NCBI RefSeq assembly: GCF_025147765.1
Contig: NZ_CP102265.1
Location: 3,199,001-3,263,000 of the forward strand
Length of the DNA stretch: 64,000 bases
Reading direction: 5' to 3'
DNA from: Blautia obeum ATCC 29174
Lineage (GTDB): Bacteria > Bacillota > Clostridia > Lachnospirales > Lachnospiraceae
Shown here: positions 17,068 through 26,072 of the stretch, one piece after another
How positions within the stretch are numbered: the first letter of the stretch is position 1
How the letters are laid out: each line of letters opens with the position of its first letter
Notes under the pieces: generated by a model
The model's database searches: none
What the model was told of the DNA's origin: nothing
Seen by the model: only the letters and a program-made list of their open reading frames with translations
Translations under genes and position numbers: made by a program

Positions 17068-19374
17068 TCAAATCCATTTGTCACTGTTCAGTAGCCTGCA
17101 TTTCTGTACCCCCCCACCAGATTTTATACTTCTGATTGTTTTTTCCAGCACCTTCATCTCAACCGGTTTTGAAATATGTGCATTCATACCGGCTGCCAGA
17201 GAATGCTGAATGTCCTCTGAGAATGCATTGGCAGTCATGGCAATGATCGGAATCTTCTTTGCCAGTTCATGGGAACTTCTGCGAATTGCCTTCGTCGCCT
17301 CATAGCCATTCATAACAGGCATCTGCACATCCATCAGGATCATGTCATAATCACCTGGAACAGACTGTTCAAATGCTTTCAAAATCTCTTCGCCATTTTC
17401 ACAGATGGTACATTCCGCACCTTCAATCTTTAACAGTTCTATCAGGATCTCCGCGTTCAGCTCATTATCCTCTGCACACAGAAATCTCATTCCCTGAAGG
17501 ATATTACCATCCTGCTCATCTGTTTCTTCTTGTGCCGCCAGAGCAACCGTTCTATCCTCTGCAATTTTCAGATCCAGGAGAACCTCAAAACAGCTTCCCT
17601 GTCCCAATTCACTCTCCACATCAATGGTACCTCCCATTGCCTCAACCAGATTCTTAGTAATCGCCATTCCAAGTCCGGTTCCCTGTATTTTATTTGTAAG
17701 GGAACTTTCCGCACGGGTAAACGCATCAAAAATTGTATCCTTGAAATCTGCCGACATTCCCATACCATTATCGCTAACTAAGAAACGGTACTTTGCATAG
17801 ACAGATGACTTTGTCTCACATTCTTCTACAAAGAACTGAATTTTCCCACCTTCCTGGGTATACTTCACTGCATTGGAAAGCAGGTTGCTGAAAATCTGCA
17901 TCAGGTGAACCTGATCACCATTCACCCACTCATGCTGAATATTTTCTTTTATGATTGTAAGGGTCTGCTGCTTTTCATATATTTGAGTATGAAATATAGT
18001 GTCAAGTTCCTGTACAAGATCCAGAATAGAAAAGTCAGAATATTTGAAGACTGTTTTTCCTGCCTCAATCTTACTCATATCCAGAACATCATTAATAATT
18101 CCTAGCAGATGCTGTGATGAACTATCTATTTTATCTGCATACTCTATAACTTTTGCTTTATTACCTGCATCATGTCTGATCAAAGACGTGATACCAATGA
18201 TTGCATTCATAGGTGTGCGAATATCATGTGACATATTAGACAGGAAATCCGTTTTCGCCTTATTTGCATTTTCAGCTGTCTGTAAAGCCTCTTTTGCAAC
18301 GTTCTTTGCCTTTTTCAGTTTTTGATTGACTACTTCCATTTCCTTCATTGTTTGTAAATGAAGTTCATTCTTTCTTTTTTCATATTCTGCTTTTTGATCT
18401 GCAAGACTAAGTCTGGAAATACTGTAGAATAATCCAGCAAAAAGTAAAAGTATAAAACCTGCCATGAGTATTGTTGTAAACAGCACCGTTTTCTGGTAAT
18501 CCATCAGCACATTGTCAACAACTCCCTTTGCCACAATGCATACCAAAATGGTGTTGTTGCTTTCTATCGGGCAATACCCCAGATAATAGGGGTTCTGTTT
18601 TCCCAAAAGGGCAACTCCGGATTCTCTGTTATCAAACTTCTTTTTGAACCAATCAGCCTCTTCTTCTGTAATGGCCTGTTCCCCTTTTAAATGTTTTAAC
18701 AAAGAATAATTACGCTGGTATTTATCTCCACTCTGGTTCGTATACGTAATATTTCCGTCATTATCCAGCATGAACAAATATGCTTTCCCGTCATAACCTT
18801 TCAGTTTTAACATGGAATCCAGTTTCGAATGATCATACACAGTTCCAATTGCCGTATAAGTTTCCCCATTGATCGTATATTCCTGACATGGAATTGCAAC
18901 CAGATAACCGTCTTTTTTCTTCTGATCATAATCAAGACGCACCAGTTTTCCAATATTGTATCCATTCTTTAAGTCCAGCAGAAGTTTACTTGGCATATCA
19001 ATCCGCATTTTTGTTCCACGTGCTGATATTGCCTGACCATTCTCCTGAATGAATATAAGGGTACTTTCCGATTCTTTTTCCCATGCTTCAAAGAAACTTT
19101 TGTTCACATCCGTTTCAAGAGACAGCTCCCTCTCATGAAGTAAAAATTCCTCAACCAACTGCAGCTGGCTGTAGTATCCACTCACCTGAAGATCATAGGT
19201 CTGCTGTATCTGTTCAACAACAGCTCCCATACTGCTTTTTCCATTTTCGCTGATATACTTCTTAGACTTACTTATCAGATACTTGATACAACCTAAGCTT
19301 AAAAGAATCATAAGTAGTATAAGCAACAGCCTTGTTATTTTTTTTCTTTTATTTACCGTTTGTTCTATCTCCAC
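17068..19374 (-). CDS. Hybrid histidine kinase with extracellular sensor domain
   Basis: A 768-residue membrane kinase. Two transmembrane helices (about 13-33 and 297-320) flank an extracellular domain of about 260 residues that looks like a Cache-type sensor. After them come a coiled coil (325-370), HisKA with His near 382 (LSNMSHDIRTPMNAIIGI), HATPase motifs (LLSNAVKYTQEGG, DNGMGM, GTGLGMAITK) and a receiver (about 628-750) with phospho-Asp in LMDVQMP and Lys in HISKPV. It starts with GTG 2 nt after the stop of the lipoprotein gene, with only a distant GAGG, so it is translated by coupling. The lipoprotein is likely its sensory partner, and both are under the c-di-GMP riboswitch. Confidence 0.9.
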   Translation of the reverse strand: MEIEQTVNKRKKITRLLLILLMILLSLGCIKYLISKSKKYISENGKSSMGAVVEQIQQTYDLQVSGYYSQLQLVEEFLLHERELSLETDVNKSFFEAWEKESESTLIFIQENGQAISARGTKMRIDMPSKLLLDLKNGYNIGKLVRLDYDQKKKDGYLVAIPCQEYTINGETYTAIGTVYDHSKLDSMLKLKGYDGKAYLFMLDNDGNITYTNQSGDKYQRNYSLLKHLKGEQAITEEEADWFKKKFDNRESGVALLGKQNPYYLGYCPIESNNTILVCIVAKGVVDNVLMDYQKTVLFTTILMAGFILLLFAGLFYSISRLSLADQKAEYEKRKNELHLQTMKEMEVVNQKLKKAKNVAKEALQTAENANKAKTDFLSNMSHDIRTPMNAIIGITSLIRHDAGNKAKVIEYADKIDSSSQHLLGIINDVLDMSKIEAGKTVFKYSDFSILDLVQELDTIFHTQIYEKQQTLTIIKENIQHEWVNGDQVHLMQIFSNLLSNAVKYTQEGGKIQFFVEECETKSSVYAKYRFLVSDNGMGMSADFKDTIFDAFTRAESSLTNKIQGTGLGMAITKNLVEAMGGTIDVESELGQGSCFEVLLDLKIAEDRTVALAAQEETDEQDGNILQGMRFLCAEDNELNAEILIELLKIEGAECTICENGEEILKAFEQSVPGDYDMILMDVQMPVMNGYEATKAIRRSSHELAKKIPIIAMTANAFSEDIQHSLAAGMNAHISKPVEMKVLEKTIRSIKSGGGVQKCRLLNSDKWI

Positions 19375-19376
19375 TT

Positions 19377-21221
19377 TTACTGTTCAACCTCTATATAGTC
19401 TTCCGGTGCTGACGGCTGCTGTCCTTTTGACATTGCTTCAATCCATGCACTTGATAATGTTGTCTCTTTAAGCTGCTCAATCTCACATTTCGGATTTATT
19501 TTTTTCAATACAGACATTGTGGTGTCTGTAAGAAGAATAGAGTATTCCTTTTCTTTGTCTATTTTCTTATCATTAACTGTCAAGTCCTTTAACGAACATC
19601 CACTTTCCTCTTGATTGACAATCATTTTCATACCGGATGCAATTGGTAATTCGTATTTATTGGTTACGTAAAAATTCTCATCCGCATCGGCGAGATAATT
19701 TTTCACGAGTTCACAAACCTGTTTACCATTGATTTTTGCAACATATAATGCTGTATCTGAACTCTTCGCTGTCATCATGCCAACCCGGCTGCTGGTGCAT
19801 TCTCCTTTGTACATAGAGGAAGTGAAATAATAATATGGCGCCAGAGCCAGCTGTGCATCATTTTCTTCTCTGATCGTAGTTAAAATGGAAGATGCTGCAT
19901 CACGGCCATTTCTATCGTTCAGTGAAATGGAATATTCATTTTCAAAATTCACCGTTGCTTTTTCTTCTGGATCTTTACGATTCATTACACTACGAAAAGT
20001 ATCATAAGCCTGTGTTTCATCCATTTCCCCTGACAGTAATCCGTGAACAGCCTCAAGACTTGCATCAAATGATTTTTGAGCGGAATATCGGATATAAACA
20101 GCATTATTATTAATTTCCTCTTCCAGTCCAGGCACATCCTGCATCATGGTTGGAACATCTGTATTCAATGAAATAACACCGCTTCCATCCGCAATCAGCT
20201 TTTGCCCCTTTTCTGAAATCATACAATCCAGCACATCCAGTGCAGTATCCAGTTTCTCCCGGTCTTTTTCCAGGTTTTTGTTAAATGCAATGTTTAAGGA
20301 CGGAGTCATGTACACATAGGATTCATCCGATGTCTGTGAAAAGTAAGGAATACGGATCAGATCTGCATCCATCTGTTTCTGCAGCTGCTGCATAACCGTC
20401 GGATGTCCATGAAACATTGCTGATTTTCCCTCGACAAACATCTGGATTCCTGTATCGACGTCAATATTGATATCTTCTTTACCAAAGTGCGAGTCTTTCA
20501 GAAACTGGCTGGTTTCTGAAAAAATACGTTTCCATAATGCATCATCAAACTTTACTTCATCCGATGCAGTCTCTGCACCGTTTCGCCATTCAATACCATC
20601 CAGGCTTGTGAACTCACCGATTGCCGCCGCCTGGATGATCTCATTATTAGACCAGTCTTCACCAAGATCCATGGAGTACGGTTTTATGCCATTATCATAA
20701 AACTGCTGACATGCCTGTACATATTCCTCATAATTTTCCGGAATCTTAATTCCATACTGATCAAACAGTGTTTTGTTGGCAATGATCGTCTGCGGAATAC
20801 CACAGATTGGCAGCCACTGGATTTCATCCTCCGCATTCTTATAATATTGCAGCGCATAAGAATAATACTTGGAAACAACATCATAAGAAGCAAAATCCAT
20901 AAGATAAGGCTGTAAGTCCTGTGCATCTGTTCCGGAGAATCGACGTACTGTTATGATATCCGGTAATTCATCATGTTCTTTAAAATAACTGTATAAATCG
21001 GTATCATTGTTACCAATAATAAATTCAATATCCTGATCAGAAAACTGTTCATGGATATAGGGTGCAATATTTTTCATCAAACGATTTTCCCACAGATAAA
21101 CGGTAAGATGATCATCATTTTTAGATACTTCTTTCTTTGACTGTCCACATCCAGACAAGACAGCAGATGCTACAAGTACACCTGACACCACTGCTGTCAG
21201 ACAACGTTTTGCCTTTTTCAT
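19377..21221 (-). CDS. Substrate-binding lipoprotein with 5'-nucleotidase-like C-terminal domain
   Basis: A 614-residue secreted lipoprotein. A signal peptide ends in the lipobox VLSGC with lipidated Cys25. Residues about 38-420 resemble extracellular solute-binding proteins of the sugar type (LTVYLWENRLMKNIAPYI, then SAMFHGHPTVM). Residues about 437-590 instead resemble the substrate-recognition C-terminal domain of 5'-nucleotidases (RDAASSILTTIREENDAQLA, then ALYVAKINGKQVCELV, ending EKEYSILLTDTTM). There are no permease genes nearby; the next gene is a hybrid kinase 2 nt away, so this is probably a ligand-presenting sensor subunit and not a transport component. The open frame extends to 21314, but ATG 21219-21221 begins a proper signal peptide. 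Confidence 0.8.
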   Translation of the reverse strand: MKKAKRCLTAVVSGVLVASAVLSGCGQSKKEVSKNDDHLTVYLWENRLMKNIAPYIHEQFSDQDIEFIIGNNDTDLYSYFKEHDELPDIITVRRFSGTDAQDLQPYLMDFASYDVVSKYYSYALQYYKNAEDEIQWLPICGIPQTIIANKTLFDQYGIKIPENYEEYVQACQQFYDNGIKPYSMDLGEDWSNNEIIQAAAIGEFTSLDGIEWRNGAETASDEVKFDDALWKRIFSETSQFLKDSHFGKEDINIDVDTGIQMFVEGKSAMFHGHPTVMQQLQKQMDADLIRIPYFSQTSDESYVYMTPSLNIAFNKNLEKDREKLDTALDVLDCMISEKGQKLIADGSGVISLNTDVPTMMQDVPGLEEEINNNAVYIRYSAQKSFDASLEAVHGLLSGEMDETQAYDTFRSVMNRKDPEEKATVNFENEYSISLNDRNGRDAASSILTTIREENDAQLALAPYYYFTSSMYKGECTSSRVGMMTAKSSDTALYVAKINGKQVCELVKNYLADADENFYVTNKYELPIASGMKMIVNQEESGCSLKDLTVNDKKIDKEKEYSILLTDTTMSVLKKINPKCEIEQLKETTLSSAWIEAMSKGQQPSAPEDYIEVEQ

Positions 21222-21285
21222 ACTTTTATTTTCCTCATTCTTTCCTGATAAAATCATTATTGTTACATCTGCGAAATAACACCGT

Positions 21286-21312
21286 AAAAAAGCACCGTCA
21301 GACAGACAGTGC
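21286..21312 (-). terminator. Riboswitch expression platform (intrinsic terminator)
   Basis: Minus strand hairpin GCACTGTC...GACGGTGC followed by TTTTTT, between the c-di-GMP aptamer and the lipoprotein start. Its position fits transcription attenuation. Confidence 0.85.
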
Positions 21313-21317
21313 ACCTC

Positions 21318-21390
21318 ATTTCATGCAACTGGCTGCCATTTTACAGGCCCTGTAGCTTTGCGTCCCAGACTTTCATCTGGTTTGCCGATT
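21318..21390 (-). promoter_or_regulatory. c-di-GMP-I (GEMM-I) riboswitch aptamer
   Basis: The minus strand carries the family core in order: GGCAAACC, a CAGA-TGAAAG-TCTG hairpin with GAAA tetraloop, GGGACGCAAAGC, GGCCTGTAAAATGGCAGCC. The base before CAAACC is G, the choice seen in c-di-GMP-binding members, where cGAMP-binding variants have A. It is followed by a terminator and then the lipoprotein-kinase operon. Whether ligand turns expression on or off cannot be read with certainty from the sequence. Confidence 0.92.
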
Positions 21391-21395
21391 TCCTT

Positions 21396-21425
21396 ATTAT
21401 AGATATAACTTTTAAACTTATGCAA
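21396..21425 (-). promoter_or_regulatory. Promoter for the riboswitch operon
   Basis: Minus strand TTGCAT (21420-21425), 18-bp spacer, TATAAT (21396-21401), immediately before the aptamer. A second candidate (TTGTGC, 17 bp, TATAAT) lies about 40 bp further upstream. Confidence 0.5.
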
Positions 21426-21502
21426 AAAAACTGATTTTATTATACTTTAACGTTCTACTATGCACAAGAAAAAAAATTACCGTTTTAACGTTCAAAAACA
21501 AA

Positions 21503-21538
21503 AAAAGAACAGCCCATACATATACTCGAACTGTTCTC
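21503..21538 (-). terminator. Terminator after the XRE remnant
   Basis: GAACAG...CTGTTC hairpin followed by seven T on the minus strand. Confidence 0.75.
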
Positions 21539-21715
21539 CTACTTCCGAAGTCCACGCAGCATTGACATTACTGTTTCCTGCTCATTTGTACTCAGATCGT
21601 TCCATATCCCTAGAACTTCTTTCTGTTTTTCTGTCAGATTCTCTGAATTACCTTCCTGAAAAAACTGCGATAATGTCACGCTTTTCACATAAAGATGTTA
21701 TTTTATCCGCAATAG
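21539..21715 (-). pseudogene. XRE-type regulator remnant
   Basis: The C-terminal part reads TLSQFFQEGNSENLTEKQKE and ends RGLRK, which resembles the tail of short Clostridial helix-turn-helix proteins. The preceding frame (ADKITSLCEKRDI) looks like their first helix. The two are in different frames, and the recognition-helix region between them is missing. No start codon is evident. It probably decayed from an XRE gene once upstream of the riboswitch operon. Confidence 0.55.
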
Positions 21716-21892
21716 GAAGTATACGGATAAAAAAAATATAAAGATACTTTCGTTTCCGCAAAAGTCATTTTCGTTTATATCGTTTTTATAATATCATAGG
21801 TTGTTTCATTTGTCACATAAAATTTTGAAGCACAAATCAGCTCCTCTCTCCGGCCTATCTTTTCCGATTTATTTAACTTTTTTATGCAACAG

Positions 21893-21922
21893 AAAAACCC
21901 CGGAAACCTTGCGGTTCCGGGG
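21893..21922 (-). terminator. tuf terminator
   Basis: CCCCGGAA...TTCCGGGG stem followed by TTTTT on the minus strand, downstream of tuf. Confidence 0.9.
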
Positions 21923-21978
21923 TATCTTACGTTTGGACACAAGTTATCTTACGATAACAAATCTATATTCAGATTGTA

Positions 21979-23172
21979 TTACTCGATAATTGTAGCAACA
22001 CGTCCTGATCCTACAGTACGTCCACCTTCACGGATAGCGAAAGTAAGACCCTGGCTCATAGCGATTGGGTGGATCAGTTCGATTGTCATTTCGATGTTAT
22101 CTCCAGGCATACACATTTCTGTTCCTTCTGGAAGGTTGCAAACACCTGTTACGTCTGTTGTTCTGAAGTAGAACTGTGGACGATAGTTGTTGAAGAATGG
22201 AGTATGACGTCCACCTTCATCTTTTGTCAGAACGTAAACCTGAGCTGTGAATTTTGTATGGCATGTAAGTGTTCCTGGTTTAGCAAGAACCTGTCCACGC
22301 TCGATTTCGTTTCTCTGAACACCACGAAGAAGAGCACCGATGTTATCACCAGCCTGAGCTTCGTCAAGAAGTTTACGGAACATTTCGATTCCTGTAACAA
22401 CAACTTTACGTGTTTCTTCTTTGATACCAACGATTTCAACTTCTTCAGATACATGAAGAACACCAGCTTCTACTCTACCAGTAGCAACTGTTCCACGTCC
22501 TGTGATAGAGAATACATCCTCTACAGGCATAACGAACGGTTTGTCTGTGTCACGCTGTGGGTCCGGAATATACTCATCAACTGCGTTCATGAGTTCCATG
22601 ATCTTGTCTCCCCATGGGCCAGCCGGATCTTCAAGAGCTTTAAGAGCAGATCCCTGGATAACCGGAATGTCATCTCCTGGGAAGTCATACTCGGAAAGAA
22701 GTTCACGAATTTCCATCTCAACCAGTTCAAGAAGTTCGTCATCATCTACCATATCACATTTGTTCATGAATACAACGATGTACGGAACACCAACCTGACG
22801 AGCAAGAAGAACGTGCTCTTTTGTCTGAGCCATAACACCATCTGTAGCAGCAACTACGAGGATAGCACCATCCATCTGAGCTGCACCTGTGATCATGTTC
22901 TTAACGTAGTCAGCATGTCCTGGGCAGTCAACGTGTGCATAATGTCTATGCTCTGTCTGATACTCAACATGTGCTGTAGAAATTGTGATACCACGCTCTC
23001 TTTCTTCTGGAGCTTTATCGATATCTTCGAAGTTTTCAACTGTGTTTCCTGGAACTCTTTCAGCCAGAACTTTTGTGATAGCTGCTGTTAAAGTTGTTTT
23101 ACCATGGTCAACGTGTCCGATGGTACCAATGTTACAATGCGGTTTTGTTCTCTCAAACTTAGCCTTTGCCAT
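21979..23172 (-). CDS. tuf: Elongation factor Tu
   Basis: A 397-residue GTPase that delivers aminoacyl-tRNA to the ribosome. G motifs are visible: GHVDHGKTTL (about 19-28), DCPGHADY, NKCDMVDD and a SALKALE-type G5. Length and sequence match bacterial EF-Tu throughout. AAGGAGG lies before the ATG. It is last in the rpsL-rpsG-fusA-tuf order but also has its own promoter and a terminator-like leader hairpin, so its level can be set separately from fusA. Confidence 0.98.
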   Translation of the reverse strand: MAKAKFERTKPHCNIGTIGHVDHGKTTLTAAITKVLAERVPGNTVENFEDIDKAPEERERGITISTAHVEYQTEHRHYAHVDCPGHADYVKNMITGAAQMDGAILVVAATDGVMAQTKEHVLLARQVGVPYIVVFMNKCDMVDDDELLELVEMEIRELLSEYDFPGDDIPVIQGSALKALEDPAGPWGDKIMELMNAVDEYIPDPQRDTDKPFVMPVEDVFSITGRGTVATGRVEAGVLHVSEEVEIVGIKEETRKVVVTGIEMFRKLLDEAQAGDNIGALLRGVQRNEIERGQVLAKPGTLTCHTKFTAQVYVLTKDEGGRHTPFFNNYRPQFYFRTTDVTGVCNLPEGTEMCMPGDNIEMTIELIHPIAMSQGLTFAIREGGRTVGSGRVATIIE

Positions 23173-23189
23173 TTTAAAATGTCCTCCTT

Positions 23190-23218
23190 AAAAAACTATG
23201 CTCTCTCTTTCAGAGCAT
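23190..23218 (-). promoter_or_regulatory. Terminator-like hairpin in the tuf leader
   Basis: ATGCTCT / AGAGCAT (23212-23218 with 23198-23204) followed by GTTTTTT and then directly by the AAGGAGG site of tuf. It could attenuate transcription or hide the ribosome site. Confidence 0.6.
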
Positions 23219-23246
23219 TTTATCAGTTTTTGACTTGCTATCCTTG

Positions 23247-23275
23247 ATTATATTGCAAATCAAGGATATTTGCAA
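23247..23275 (-). promoter_or_regulatory. Internal tuf promoter inside an inverted repeat
   Basis: Minus strand TTGCAA (23270-23275), 17-bp spacer, TATAAT (23247-23252). An 11-bp perfect inverted repeat (23239-23249 with 23258-23268) overlaps the -10 region. Confidence 0.6.
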
Positions 23276-23290
23276 GCTTTTTTACATTTA

Positions 23291-25414
23291 TCAGTCTTTC
23301 TTAGAAAGAATCTTTTCCTGAACGGACTTCGGAACCTGTTCGTATTTCTCGAAGAACATGGAGTAGTTACCACGTCCCTGAGTTCTGGAACGGAGGTCTG
23401 TTGCGTATCCGAACATTTCGGAAAGCGGAACGAATCCACGGATCATCTTACCACCGCCGATGTCATCCATACCCTCGATACGACCACGACGGGAGTTGAT
23501 ATCACCGATAACATCACCCATGTAATCTTCCGGAGTAGTAACTTCGACTCTCATGATAGGCTCAAGAAGAATCGGAGCTGCTTTCTGCATAGCATCCTTG
23601 AATGCAAGGGAACCTGCAATGTGGAATGCCATTTCAGAGGAATCGACTTCATGATAAGAACCGTCATATACATTTGCATGAACGCCGACTACCGGGAATC
23701 CACCCAGGATACCAGCTTTCATAGCTTCTTCGATACCTTCGCCAACAGCCGGGATGTATTCCTTCGGAATAGCACCACCAACAACAGTGGATTCGAACTT
23801 GTACAGTTCTTCACCGTTGGCATCCATAGGCTCGAATTTAACTTTACAGTGACCATACTGTCCACGACCACCAGACTGTTTAGCATATTTGCTGTCGATG
23901 TCTACGGCCTTAGTAATAGTCTCTTTGTATGCAACCTGAGGAGCACCTACGTTAGCCTCTACTTTGAATTCACGAAGCAGACGGTCAACGATGATTTCCA
24001 GATGCAGCTCACCCATACCAGCGATGATTGTCTGACCTGTTTCCTGATTTGTATGTGCACGGAATGTCGGGTCTTCTTCTGCCAGTTTTGCAAGAGCTTC
24101 ACCAAGTTTACCCTGGCCGGCTTTTGTCTTAGGCTCGATTGCAAGTTCGATAACCGGTTCCGGGAATTCCATGGATTCAAGGATTACCGGGTGCTGGTCA
24201 TCACAGATTGTATCACCAGTTGTGGTGAATTTGAAACCGATTGCTGCTGCGATATCTCCTGAATATACTTTATCCAGTTCCATACGTTTGTTAGCATGCA
24301 TCTGAAGGATACGTCCAACACGTTCTTTCTTGTCCTTAGTAGCGTTAAGTACATAAGAACCAGAGTTCATGGTACCGGAGTATACACGGAAGTATGCCAG
24401 TTTACCAACAAATGGGTCTGTCATAATCTTAAATGCCAGAGCAGAGAATGGTTCTTCATCAGAAGAATGTCTCACGATCGGGTTTCCATCTAGGTCAACA
24501 CCCTCGATTGGAGGAATGTCTGTTGGAGCAGGCATGTATTCAATGATTGCATCCAGAAGTTTCTGAACACCCTTGTTTCTGTATGCAGTACCGCAGCATA
24601 CCGGTACAGCTGTACATTCACAAGTAGCTTTACGAAGAACTGCTTTTAATTTTTCATTAGACGGTTCTTCACCTTCCAGATATTCCATCATTAAATCGTC
24701 ATCCAGTTCGCAGATTTTCTCTACGAGTTCTGTATGATAAAGTTCTGCTTCTTCCTTCATATCTTCCGGAATATCTGTGATGGAAATGTCTTCACCTTTC
24801 TCATCATTGTAGATATAAGCCTGCATTTCGAAAAGGTCGATGATACCTTTGAATTCATCTTCTTTTCCGATTGGAAGCTGTAAGCAGATAGCGTTTTTAC
24901 CAAGACGAGTCTTGATCTGATCTACAGCATTGTAGAAGTTTGCACCGAGGATATCCATCTTGTTGATGAATGCCATACGCGGTACATTGTAAGTGTCAGC
25001 CTGACGCCATACGTTTTCTGACTGAGGTTCTACACCACCCTTTGCACAGAAGACGCCGACAGCGCCGTCAAGTACACGGAGTGAACGCTCAACCTCTACG
25101 GTGAAGTCTACGTGTCCTGGAGTATCAATGATGTTGATACGATGTTCCAGAGCACCTGGTTTCTTCTTGCAGTGATCCTGCAGAGTCCAGTGACATGTTG
25201 TAGCAGCGGAAGTAATTGTGATACCTCTCTCCTGCTCCTGCTCCATCCAGTCCATTGTTGCGGTACCTTCATGAGTATCACCGATTTTGTAGTTGACACC
25301 TGTATAATAAAGGATACGTTCTGTAAGAGTTGTCTTACCTGCATCGATATGAGCCATGATACCAATGTTTCTGGTACGCTCAAGCGGGTATTCTCTACCT
25401 TCTTTTCCAGCCAA
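23291..25414 (-). CDS. fusA: Elongation factor G
   Basis: A 707-residue translocation GTPase. The N-terminal G domain shows AHIDAGKTTLTERIL, DTPGHVDF and NKMD; later domains II-V include GGRGQYGHCKVKFEPM and EPIMRVEVTTPEDYMGDVIGD split across domain V. It is full length. It lies between rpsG and tuf in the conserved str order. Confidence 0.98.
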   Translation of the reverse strand: MAGKEGREYPLERTRNIGIMAHIDAGKTTLTERILYYTGVNYKIGDTHEGTATMDWMEQEQERGITITSAATTCHWTLQDHCKKKPGALEHRINIIDTPGHVDFTVEVERSLRVLDGAVGVFCAKGGVEPQSENVWRQADTYNVPRMAFINKMDILGANFYNAVDQIKTRLGKNAICLQLPIGKEDEFKGIIDLFEMQAYIYNDEKGEDISITDIPEDMKEEAELYHTELVEKICELDDDLMMEYLEGEEPSNEKLKAVLRKATCECTAVPVCCGTAYRNKGVQKLLDAIIEYMPAPTDIPPIEGVDLDGNPIVRHSSDEEPFSALAFKIMTDPFVGKLAYFRVYSGTMNSGSYVLNATKDKKERVGRILQMHANKRMELDKVYSGDIAAAIGFKFTTTGDTICDDQHPVILESMEFPEPVIELAIEPKTKAGQGKLGEALAKLAEEDPTFRAHTNQETGQTIIAGMGELHLEIIVDRLLREFKVEANVGAPQVAYKETITKAVDIDSKYAKQSGGRGQYGHCKVKFEPMDANGEELYKFESTVVGGAIPKEYIPAVGEGIEEAMKAGILGGFPVVGVHANVYDGSYHEVDSSEMAFHIAGSLAFKDAMQKAAPILLEPIMRVEVTTPEDYMGDVIGDINSRRGRIEGMDDIGGGKMIRGFVPLSEMFGYATDLRSRTQGRGNYSMFFEKYEQVPKSVQEKILSKKD

Positions 25415-25432
25415 TTGGATTTTCCTCCTTGA

Positions 25433-25903
25433 TTAGAAACGATAGTGAGCAAATGCTTTATTTGCTTCAGCCATCTTGTGCATATCTTCTTTCTTCTTAA
25501 CAGATGCGCCTGTGTTGTTCATTGCATCCAGAAGCTCGTTTGCAAGTCTCTCCTCCATAGTCTTCTCGCCTCTTTTACGAGAATATGTGGTGAGCCAGCG
25601 AAGAGCCAGTGCCTGACGTCTGTCTGCTCTTACCTCGATCGGAACCTGGTAAGTAGCACCACCGATACGTCTTGCTTTTACCTCGAGAAGTGGCATGATG
25701 TTGTTCATAGCCTCTTCAAAAACTTCGATAGCTGGTTTGCCAGCTTTTTCTTCAATTCTAGCGAAAGCGCCGTATACAATCTTCTGAGCGACACCTTTCT
25801 TACCATCTAACATGATGTTGTTGATAAGTTTGGTAACCACTTTATTGTTGTACATCGGGTCTGCCAGAACGTCTCTTTTCTGAGTATGTCCTTTACGTGG
25901 CAC
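25433..25903 (-). CDS. rpsG: Ribosomal protein S7
   Basis: A 156-residue small-subunit protein that nucleates the 30S head and in many bacteria represses its own operon. It begins PRKGHTQKRDVLADP after a GTG start at 25901-25903, which has AAGGAGGG 8 nt upstream; an in-frame ATG 45 nt further up is rejected because it lies before the ribosome site and adds residues absent from S7. The C-terminus HYRF is normal. Confidence 0.97.
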   Translation of the reverse strand: MPRKGHTQKRDVLADPMYNNKVVTKLINNIMLDGKKGVAQKIVYGAFARIEEKAGKPAIEVFEEAMNNIMPLLEVKARRIGGATYQVPIEVRADRRQALALRWLTTYSRKRGEKTMEERLANELLDAMNNTGASVKKKEDMHKMAEANKAFAHYRF

Positions 25904-26072
25904 GTTACTTCCCTCCTTAATCAAAATGATTAAATCATCGGTACTCACTATTAAAACTAAGGTGTTCGCACTGGTAAAGTCCTATATTTAACCCGCAACC
26001 GACAGGGTATATGGAATACCGTACAATATTTATAGTTATAAGTGAATCTTCGATTGATTACTTTTTTCTACT

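Noticed and set aside
22069..24262. Long plus-strand frames of over 300 codons opposite tuf and fusA
   Set aside because: They are antisense to highly conserved genes, are rich in Cys/Phe/His, and have no ribosome site; they are shadows of the codon pattern.
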